From: Citrus sinensis
Lineage: Eukaryota > Streptophyta > Magnoliopsida > Sapindales > Rutaceae
DNA length: 64,000 nucleotides
Assembly: GCF_022201045.2 (NCBI RefSeq)
Contig: NC_068564.1
Coordinates: forward strand, 2,542,001 to 2,606,000
Direction of reading: 5' to 3'
This document shows, one piece after another, positions 55,074 to 64,000 of this stretch. How positions within the stretch are numbered: position 1 is the first letter of the stretch; every line of letters begins with the position of its first letter. The notes beneath the pieces were generated by a model, which ran no database searches, was not told the origin of the DNA, and saw only the letters and a list, made by a program, of their open reading frames with translations. The position numbers and the translations under genes are program-made.

Positions 55074-56171
55074 ATGACTCCGCCTCCGACGGCAATGGAG
55101 CAGAACGGAGACTCTACACCGTCGCCGACGACTACGGCCAGCGACTCTCAACGTTCTATGCCGACGCCGTTTTTGACGAAAACTTATCAGTTAGTTGACG
55201 ATCAGGCGATTGACGACGTTATTTCGTGGAACAAAGACGGAACTACGTTCGTCGTCTGGAATCCTACCATTTTCGCTAGAGATTTGCTTCCTAGATACTT
55301 CAAACACAACAATTTTTCTAGCTTCGTTCGTCAACTCAACACTTATGTGAGAGGATTAACAAAAAAACACGCACACATATATATTATTAATATTTTTGTT
55401 ATTATTTTAATTGTATTCTTGTGTTGATTTTTTTTTTGGAATGATTTACAGGGGTTTAAAAAAGTAGTGCCCGATCGGTGGGAGTTTTCTAACGACTGCT
55501 TCCGCCGTGGCGAGCAACAGCTTCTGCGTGAAATTCAGCGACGGAAGATTCAATCAGCGGCGACGGCGCAGCCTGTCACCGTTGCGGTGCCGGCCGTGGT
55601 TCCGGTGGCGAAACCGATTGTGTCGCCGTCGAATTCGGGGGAAGAGCAGGTGATTTCGTCGAACTCATCACCGGCAGCGGGAGCGGCCGGTGTAACCGCT
55701 CACACGTGTGGAGGTGGTCACACGTGTGCGGAGATAGTTGAAGAGAACGATAAATTGAGGAAGGAGAATGCTCAGCTGAACAAGCAGGTGGCGGAAATGA
55801 AGAATCTCTGTAACAATATATTTAGTTTGATGTCTAATTACACCCGTGGTGGTGTTGGTGGTGGTGACGGCGGCGGTCAGGCGGCGATGGAGTTGTTATC
55901 AGAGAAGCGGTTTTCCTGTGGTGAGGGAGAGGAAATGAGTACGAGGTTGTTCGGTGTTCCAATAGGCGCGAAGCGCGCGAGGGAGGTAAACTGCGGCGGT
56001 GAACCCTCCTCGTCGACGGCGGAGAACGCGACTCGTTTGCAGCTGCAGTTAAAATCCGAGCCGTTGGATTATCAGATGGGCGGCGGCGGCGGCGGCGATC
56101 ACTGCGATCGTCAAGAAACGCCGTGGCTGCGGCAGAGCCACCACAGGCCTAACCAGAGGGTGTGTAATTGA
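55074..56171 (+). CDS. HSFB2: class B heat shock factor (HSFB2 type)
   Basis: Two exons, 55074-55346 and 55452-56171, giving 330 residues. The intron interrupts the DNA-binding domain after VRQLNTY, the position conserved in plant HSFs. Order: Ser/Thr/Pro-rich start; winged-helix DNA-binding domain (about residues 31-124: [30 protein letters not shown], then [15 protein letters not shown]); linker; short HR-A/B coiled coil without the class A insertion (about 186-220: [20 protein letters not shown]); then [13 protein letters not shown], combining the LFGV repressor motif of class B factors with a basic nuclear signal. No AHA activator motif. Class B2 factors are transcriptional repressors that tune heat and defence responses and bind heat-shock elements. 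The ATG at 55095 has a stronger context (G at -3 and +4) than 55074 and may be the main start (323 residues). The exons are much richer in GC than the surroundings. Confidence 0.94.
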
Positions 56172-58468
56172 TTAGATGATCCAAAAGGGGTTAGGTAGCG
56201 CCTAGATTGATCAGTCACGTGTCAGAACAAACACGTGCTAAACTGAAATGTGACACGTGATTCCTTGAACTTTCTGGAGGCCGAGTGGGGGGTGGGCCCC
56301 GCCAGAGGAATATTTGCGGGGATTTTGCTTTTGGTAAAAAAGGGACACGCTTGGATGGAAATGGCAGGTCAAATGAAACTCCCTGATAATAGGCGGAAAC
56401 GTGTTGGTTAGAACTCATAAGAAATAAATAATATATATAATTCACTAGTTAATAGCATAATAATCTTCGTCTTGCATTGTTCTCTCTTTCAATTATAATT
56501 TGGTTTGAGCTTAGACTATGAAATATCATAGAGTATATAATATAAAATATGTCGCAGTTATTAATTTTATTTTACTTCATAAACTGGGGGAAACGTCCGT
56601 CCAAAGGAAATCGAGCTCAATTATTATGAATGCGCCATTTGTTGTGCTGGGTAGAGTTTGCTGCTGAGCTCTCACATACGTTTGTGTTTACTTTTTTGGG
56701 TCCTCATGCACCAACCATCTCGCCTTCATTGGCTTGTTTCAAAACGTTTGCTAAGGTATTTTAAGGCGCAAGTTCTATCGCGGCTTATTGGTTAAGGGGC
56801 CGATGTCCCATGTTCTTTTAGATGCATTTTCGGATTAAAGATTAGATGGATAAAATGATTCATAATTGTCTTTTTAACCTGAGTTTCGATCCAATCTGTT
56901 GGCGCTCTAAAAGAAAAGAAGTGTTGCTTGTTTTTCCATGGGAGTATGAATATCAAGCGGTTGCCTTGGCTGATGTTGATTTGATCGCTTGAAGTATGAG
57001 TATCAAGTCGTTAAACAAGTTCTACAAATTAGTAAGCATTGGTGAGTACAACCAAGATAATTAATAAATTCACTCGCACATTTTCACTCCTACATAAAGT
57101 GTGTAAAGGTAATCATTGTCACACATGGTGTTCAAATTAGAATGTAATTAATTTAATATGTTACTAACTTGGTATTCTACCATTGGTTGATAAATTAAAT
57201 GACAAGAGGGGTCATGGTTTTCGGCTCCAACATGTCATTAGCTCATCGTTTTGAACATGATTGTTCGCTGTGGAATTTATTAAAACAGGGCTCTCATTTT
57301 CCAGCTTTGGCGTCCGTAGACTCTGGCAGAAAGGTATCAAGATTTGTTTTTAACATCTCATTCAATAAGTAAGTAAATAATATTAGGTGGAAGAAAAACG
57401 TCTGCCTGCATTATCTTTATTTAATTTTCATAGTCAACAAGTCAAAAACCATCAATTCTGGACTGCAGTTAGTAAGACCCATAATTTCTGATTTGTGCTG
57501 AGTCATCGTCCCTCATCGGTGATGGATGACCAATATTATTGTGTCCGCCACACAACACTGCGAAGAAGTCGCTTAGCTCGGGTGATGTTGATCTTTGTCT
57601 TCCCACGTGTTTTCGAAAAGTCACAGTAGTTTTTCCTCTAATTCAAAAATATTATATGGGTCAATCTCAAAACTTTAGTTGGGATCCATTTATGACTACA
57701 AACTGAATCACGATAGCTGAAACGTTTGATAAAACGACATTAATCTCAAAATAATGCATTAGAAGTCAACAACATCCCAGTCTCCGTAGGCTTAGTCCGA
57801 GTATTTACTTGATGACATTCTGATCTGATCATTTAATCAGTAAACATTTATTTAGTTCACGTCTCAAGGACAACGAAAACCCACTTGTTATGACAGTACT
57901 GTTACTATTAAATACAAGAAAATGACTAGCGTTGAATAAAAGAAAAGAAACGTTGAAATTCAGTAAACCAAGAGACAACAAAACCAAGTTGAAAATTATA
58001 AAAAAAAAAAAAAAGAAAGAAAAAGCAGCAGCAAGAGGAACATCCCTTGATGAAAAAGTCAACATATGGAAAAACTGCTACGAGATTAAATCAGACAATG
58101 GGATTCGGTTTTCCAAAACTAAAGGCGTTTTTCATCATCAAATCTTAGTCTCCAGCTTTTCTTGCAGGCCAAGTTAACGCACGTGTTCCAGTTAGCCTTA
58201 AATCTGTCCTCAAAAGTTCAGAACAACAAGTAGATGGAGAAGATTTTTGAAGCTAACTTATGATTAGATTAGTAATAAATCTAATTACTAACCAATACAA
58301 CTGTTGCCAAAAACTTGATAAAAAGGCAGTCCCAGGTAATCAATTTAATTGACGATGAAGAAGATTCTGAAGCTAAAATCATGATTAGATTAGCAGCAGT
58401 ACATTTAATAAGTTGTCATCCTAAGCTCTTCCTACATATTTTACAAACTTATGGGAAGAAACTCTAAC
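56172..58468. other. intergenic DNA
   Basis: HSFB2 3' region followed by unassigned sequence. No gene or clear repeat found. A local repeat is seen near 58235-58290 and 58348-58400 (ATGAAGAAG-type, AGCTAACTTATGATTAGATTAG against AGCTAAAATCATGATTAGATTAG). Confidence 0.5.
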
Positions 58469-60388
58469 TCAGTCAACAATCTCGTGCAGCAACTTCAATA
58501 CATGAAGCATGGTAGGCCTAGTAGCGGGATTATCTGCGACGCAATCAGCTGCAATTCGCAGCATCTTAAGCATCATCGGCTTCGAACCTGCATTGAGAAC
58601 TGTTGGATCCAGAACATCATCAGCCTGTTGCTTCTTCATCTTTTGAAACACCCATCCGACCAAGTTCGCACCTTCTTTCTCTTGGAATTCAGGCCCAGTA
58701 GGTTCTTTTGCGGTCACCAACTCAAGCAGGATTACACCAAAGCTATATACATCGCCCCTTGTGGTGGACATCCTACTCTGCCCATACTCCGGGGGAATGT
58801 AACCTAATGTGCCAGCTATATCGGTGCTGACATGGGTCTCACAAGCACTGATCAGTCGAGCAAGCCCGAAATCTACAACTTTAGCGTCAAGATGTTGCTT
58901 GCTTTGATATCCCTATGGATGAAATGAGGGGTGAACCCTGATGAAGAAAAGCTAGACCACGAGCAGAACTGCATGCAATTTTGTAGCGTTTAGCCCGATC
59001 AAGAACTTCATGGGATCCTGTAGCATTTCTTAGCCAAAGATCTAAGCTACCATTTACCATGTATTCGTACACAAGTAGCTTCTCCTCATCAAATGAGCAA
59101 TAACCAAGCAACAGCACAAGATTCTGGTGCTTCACCTTGCCCAAGGTTTCCATTTCAGCAGTGAATTGGCGGTGACCCTGTGTTTTAGCTTGGCTGAACT
59201 TCTTAACTGCAACCGTTTTCCCATCAGGCAAAGTGGCTTTGTATACAGTTCCAAAGCCACCATCTCCAATAATATTGGACTTGCAGAAGTTGTGGTACCT
59301 TCAAGAATATCAACCAAAGTTAATTTCAGAAGAGGCTGCTGAAACATAGATATATTGATTCTCAAAGGCCCTTTCGACCTACTGCTACTCAAATAGAGAT
59401 TATAATCTTAAAAACGGTTTTCTTCCTCCTCAGGATCACTTTGCTTGCTGCTTCTATTAATCCGTCTCCACCAAGCAAAGACAATGGCTAAAATGAGAAA
59501 CACAAATGCAATTATTCCAGCGAGTTTGAAAACTCGTAATGCCACTTTATCAAAGGTTTTGTCCCGACAATCTGAACCCACAATTTTCCCACAGAACCTT
59601 TGTTCCCAGGAAGTGAAATTTTTGAGAGGTTTTGGCAAATACCACTTTGCGGCACCAGCCCTTCCAATCTACTTTCTGCCAAACTTTTAAGTAAAATAGA
59701 TTGAACAAACTGCAAATTTTCTCTGGAATCTTTCCACATAGCATGTTCCTTAAAACATCCAGGTGTTCCAGTTGCGCAAGATTACCAAGGTTTTGAGGAA
59801 TTTCTCTTGTAAACTTATTATCATGAAGGTCCAAATACGTTGAGTATGAAAGGTTGCCCAAAGAACGTGGCCAACCCCCATCAAAGAAATTGCTACTCAA
59901 TTTCATTGTTTCAATCTTCTAAGTAACTGAATTTGAGAAGACTTCATCCACTGGACCAGAAAGTTTATTGTGCTGAACATAAAGCCCACAAGGCTTAGCA
60001 ATTGTGACAATGATGAAGGAAGTTCACCATTAAGCGAGCTTAAATCCAAGTGGGAAAGCCCTTTCAAGTTCCCAAGACTAGTCGGAACTGGACCAGAGAA
60101 CTTATTGCGGGTCAAATTTAGCTTTACCAAACCACCCAACTGACCTAAGCTACGAGGAATGGAGCCAGTAAGCTGGTTATTTCCTAAATACAAGCCTTGA
60201 AGCTTGAGAGAGTCACCAAATTCTGATGGAATGGAGCCTGTTAACTAATTTCCAGACAAATTCAAGGTTGTGAGATTTGTTAGCCAAGAGAGTGATCTAT
60301 GAATTTTACCAGAAAGCATGTTATTGTTGAGTAAAAGATCCACCACCACCACATAGCCTCCTAGTTCTTCAGGTATTCGACCAGATAA
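58469..60388 (-). pseudogene. EMS1-like LRR receptor kinase pseudogene, 5'-truncated
   Basis: Read on the minus strand from about 60388 to the stop at 58469. Pieces in order: leucine-rich repeats (NQLTGSIPRSLGQL, NKFSGPVPTSLGNL, LDLHDNKFTREIPQNLGNL), a cap region (CGKIVGSDC), a membrane segment (KLAGIIAFVFLILAIVFAWW, about 59500-59570), juxtamembrane PLLKLTLVDILE, then kinase: LPDGKTVAVKKFSQ (ATP Lys), YMVNGSLDLWL, the catalytic loop HRDIKASNI (near 58900), DFGLARLIS, GTLGYIPPEY, GDVYSFGVILLELVT and a normal C-terminus. Similar to EMS1/EXS-type receptors that read small cysteine-rich peptides in anther development. At least five frame changes or stops break it (near 59920, 59700, 59400, 59285 and 58900), and the signal peptide and most LRRs are missing. 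The upstream edge coincides with a tandem repeat array. Confidence 0.92.
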
Positions 60389-60389
60389 T

Positions 60390-62525
60390 CAGATCAAGTT
60401 GTGTCATTTGAATTGAATATTGTTAGAGAAGATTGGAGGTAAGTTAATTCTTGGTTTTTATTAATTTGTTATGGAGAAGTATGATTAGATATTTGCAACA
60501 GGAGTACTACCCCAATTCTCTTAAGGGTATTTAAGTATTTTTAGGTTTTTAGAGATATTTTTATCCTAGTATAAAAAAAAAAAGATGTCTTTCCTATTAT
60601 GAAAGAGAGAGAAAGAGAGATCGACTAAGATGAGGAAAAAAACAAAATACGACAGAGAGAAAAAAGAAAAAGAGATGGAAGGAAAAGAGAGAAAAGAAAA
60701 GAAAAAAGAAGAAGAATAATAAGAAGAAAGTCTTCTTCTTGGTTCTGCCATAAGCAATGCATGAGATTAAGTTGTGTAATTTGAATTGGATATTGTTGAA
60801 AGAATATTTGAGGTAAGTTAATTCTTGACTTTCATTAATTTGTTATGGAGAAGTATGATTGGATATTTGCAACAGAAGTAATACCTCAATTCTCTTAAGG
60901 GTATTTAAGTCTTTTTAAATTTTTAGTAATCTTTTTATCCTGGTATAAAAAGAATAAGATATCTTTCCTAATATGAGAGAGAGAAAGAGAGAGAGAGAGA
61001 TCAGTTAAGATGAGGAAAAAAAAACAAAGATCGATAGAGAAGAAAAAAAAGATAGAGGGAAAAGAGAGAAAAGAAAAAAAGAAGAAGAAGAAGAAGAAGA
61101 AGAAAGTTTTTTTCTTGGTTCTTCCGAGAGCAATGCATGAGATCAAGTTGCATCATTTGAATTGGATATTGTTGAGAGAAGATTTGAGGTAAGTTAATTC
61201 TTGATTTCCATTAATTTGTTATAAAGAAGCATGATTAGATATTTGCAACATAAGTAATACCCCAATTCTCTTAAGGGTATTTAAGTCTTTTTAGTTTTGT
61301 AGTAATCTTTTTATCCTAGTATTTAAAAAAAAAGATCTCTTTCTCATTATGAGAGAGAGAGAGAAAAAGAGATCGGCTAAGATGAGGAAAAAAAAAAGAG
61401 ATGAAAGGAAAAGAGAGAAAAAAAAAAGAAAAAAAGAGAAGAATAAGAAGAAAGTCTTCTTGGTTCTGCCATGAGCAACGCATGAGATCAAATTGCTTCA
61501 TTTTAATTGGATACTGTTGAAAAGAGATTGAAGGTAAGTTTTAAGGGTATTTAGGTCTTTTGGGTATTTAGTAATCTTTTTACCCTAATATAAAAAGAAT
61601 AAGATGTCTTTCCTATTATGAGAGAGAGAGAGAGAAAGAAAGAAAGAAAGAAAGAGAGATCGGCTAAGATGAGAAAAAAAAACCAAAGAACGACCGAGAG
61701 GAAAAAAAAGAGATAGAGGGGAAAGAGAGAGAAAAAAAGAATAAAGTCTTCCTCTTGGTTCTGCTGTGAGCAACGTATGAGATCAAGCTGTGTCATTTGA
61801 ATTGGATATTGTTGAGAGAAGATTGGAGGTAAGTTTTAATTCTTGGTTTTCATTAATTTGTTATGGAGAAGCATGATTAGATATTTGCAACAGAAGTAAT
61901 ACCTCAATTCTATTAAAGGTATTTAAGTCTTTTTAATTTTTAGTGATCTTTTTACCCTAGCATAAAAAGAATAAGATGTGTTTCCCATTATGAAAGAGAG
62001 AGAGAAAAGGAGATCGGCTAAGATGAGAAAAAAAAATAAAGAACGAAAGAGAGGGGAAAAAAGATGGAGGGAAAAGAGATAAAAGAAAAAAAAAAAAAGA
62101 AGAAGAAAATTTTCTTCTTGGTTTTGCTGTGAGCAACACACGAGATCAAGTTGCATCATTTGAATTGAATATTGTTGAGAGAAAACTGGAGGTAAGTTTT
62201 AAAGGTATTCAAGTTTTTTTAATTTTTTAGTGACCTTTTTACCCTAGTATAAAAAGAATAAGATGTTTTTCCCATTATAAGAGAGAGAGAAAGAAAAAGA
62301 GATCAACTAAGATGAGAAAAAAAAAACAGAGAACGACAGAGAGGGAAAAAAAAAGATTAAGGGAAAAGAAAGAAAAGAAAAAAAAAAGTCATGAGCAACG
62401 CATGAGATTAAGCTGCGTTATTTGAATTGGATATTATTCAGAGAAGATTGGAAGTTAGTTTTAATTATTGGTTTTCATTAATTGTTTATGGAGAGGCATA
62501 ATTAGATATTTGTAACAAAAGTAAA
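60390..62525. repeat. tandem array with units of about 260-380 bp
   Basis: Six full or shortened units and one partial. Units start (GAGATCAAGTTG or close) at about 60390, 60763, 61139, 61484, 61779, 62142 and 62404, giving lengths near 373, 376, 345, 295, 363, 262 and at least 120. Each unit has TGTCATTTGAATTGGATATT, GGAGGTAAGTT, TATGGAGAAGTATGATTAGA, a TTTTTATCCTAGTATAAAAA stretch, a long purine-only tract (GAGAGA, GAAAAAA), and TCTTGGTTCTGCC. Short units lack the TAATTCTTGGTTTTCATT to AATTCTC portion. The many frames on the minus strand (FFFSLSFS-type) are translations of the purine tract, not genes. Confidence 0.93.
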
Positions 62526-63234
62526 AACTTAAGATTTTGCTGAAAATATACTGATAGTGTGTTATTTTAAAAAATCATAGTAATTTGTACAAATTGATTT
62601 TGATTCTTAACTTTGGGTATGTTAAACTAGACATCTTCTAGAATTGTTTGAAGTTGTTTCAAGCTAATCAGATGAGACTTCAATTAATTACGATTTTTCA
62701 AAGTCATGTATGAAAACCTAACAATTTTTTTATTATTTTAGTGAAGAACATAAATTAAGAAATTATTTTTTACCATAGCTAAACTTTTTCAAAAATTATG
62801 AAATTTTGACCAGAGATTTTTATATATGTCTTGTGTGATTCTCTAAATGTTCATGATTTTATGATAAAACAATAAATTGTTTTATATTTTTAAAGCAAGT
62901 ATGTTCAAAATAGAAAATTGTTTGACAATATTGATGATGTTTAAAACGCAAATAATTTTCAATCGTTTTTTAAGGAATTAAGTTATGAAATCTTTATTAA
63001 TGAATTTTATATGTTAGCATATAGTTTGTAAAATTTGATATTTTTCCAATAAGGTAATAAGTTATTAAAAATTGGAGAAGATAGACTGTTTGGTTTTGAG
63101 GAAAGAACATTGAGGGCATTTGAGGTTAGGTTTAGGAGTTGTTTAAAATGAGATACTTGAGGATATTGGAGTTTATGATCATAACTCGATTATATCTTAT
63201 GAGAATTTTATTAATATTTTTAGGTCTATGATAT
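62526..63234. other. AT-rich DNA
   Basis: No gene or repeat structure recognised. Confidence 0.5.
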
Positions 63235-64000
63235 TAGTGTTGTGCAAATTTTAATGTACTCGCAAGCGCACGAATCTATTGTAGTATAGATCTATGGTGA
63301 CGAGTGTCGATCCCACGAGGAGGTGGATTTTAATTGTGTATAGAATTAATTTTGTAAATGGGTTGTTGGATTTATGGTGGAAATGATTTGGTATATGCTA
63401 AAACTTAAATTAAAATGGCGAGAATAAATTGTAAAATTGGAATTGCAATGGCGAGAATAAATTGAAGATAATTCTATTGAAATGACGTACTTGGGTATCT
63501 GGATCCGTATCAACATGCATCATGGGCTAAATAATCCGTATTAATGCCAATTAAATCATGAGGGGGGAATCCACACCTCATGAACCACGCTCTAATCAAT
63601 ATGGTGCTAAGGGCTTATCGTGCCAAATAATAATAACCTTATACTAGAGAGCCGGTGTAACCAAGGCGGTATCTAGACAAGACTATTATTATTTGTCGAC
63701 GAGAAGTCAAAACATCCACAAAAATTAGAGGGGAAGAGAAAATAAATTTACCAAATTAAGCCCATGACACATGTTGAGACTTCACCTTCAACCCAAGCTT
63801 GAAAGAAAATTAGCCACTCATAGTTGAACTAGGGGCAAAATAGGAATTTATTAAAATACGAAGAAAATACAAGATGGAGAGGGAATTACAGAAAATGGAT
63901 TCCAAAAATGGATTCAGAGATATCAAATTAGGGGGGGGAGGCCCCCTTTTTATAGATACATGGAGTAAATCATGGCCATCGGATTAAAAACAGTTTGGAC
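63235..64000. other. repeat-like DNA, possibly an LTR-element part
   Basis: Segments such as CTCGCAAGCGCACGAATC and GTGTCGATCCCACGAGG resemble non-coding repeats I associate with plant LTR elements. A short internal duplication (AATGGCGAGAATAAATTG at 63413 and 63447) is present. No coding domain; it runs off the window. Confidence 0.3.

Noticed and set aside
60566-62159. Many Phe/Ser/Leu-rich minus-strand frames that resemble membrane proteins
   Set aside because: They are the complement of purine-only tracts of the tandem array.

Overview
The window is nuclear DNA from a flowering plant, almost certainly a eudicot and probably a rosid. It is AT-rich, with split genes, plant-only families (CLE peptide, class B heat-shock factor, COR27-like protein), plant-type transposons and microsatellites. 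Positions 6917-24377 carry five genes: MBD13, CTF8, an ARFRP1-type GTPase, PP1 inhibitor-2 and a SIS-domain protein. As far as I recall, this is the same gene set as the Arabidopsis interval AT5G52190-AT5G52230, so the block is probably ancestral. The exact species cannot be read from the sequence.

Layout. 1-6900: a CLE peptide gene (1590-1859), relics of a second CLE copy, a hAT-type element (2818-3642), long CA and TA microsatellites, and a tRNA-derived SINE with a 26-bp target-site duplication. 6917-24377: the conserved five-gene block; the genes act in chromatin reading, cohesion, Golgi traffic, PP1 control and sugar phosphate binding, and share no obvious pathway. 24757-29400: a broken chalcone-synthase-like gene, a 745-bp hAT-type element with perfect 8-bp target duplication, a 64-bp minisatellite, an LTR-like relic and a 202-bp MITE. 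31110-32538: a COR27-like cold and clock gene, with evening elements and a G-box upstream. 32539-36497: AT-rich intergenic DNA.

36507-44566 is the most striking object: an 8.06-kb Mutator-like element (MULE) with 83-bp terminal inverted repeats and a 9-bp target duplication. It holds a mudrA-type transposase on the plus strand and, convergent to it, a gene with DUF1985 and a Ulp1 (C48) protease domain. Arrays of GTGCGAC/GTCGCAC palindromes lie inside each end. Both genes carry in-frame stops, and all those I could assign are TGA.

After it come a 416-bp Mutator-type MITE, an intronless multi-pass membrane protein gene (TMEM161-like), a dispersed direct duplication of more than 1 kb, an HSFB2-type repressor gene with a perfect heat-shock element just upstream, and an EMS1-like LRR receptor kinase pseudogene on the minus strand. 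The pseudogene is cut off on its 5' side where a tandem array of units of about 260-380 bp starts (60390-62525). The last 1.4 kb is repeat-like DNA.

Exon boundaries were worked out by hand from splice signals, reading phase and family conservation. Untranslated exons and transcription starts are estimates.
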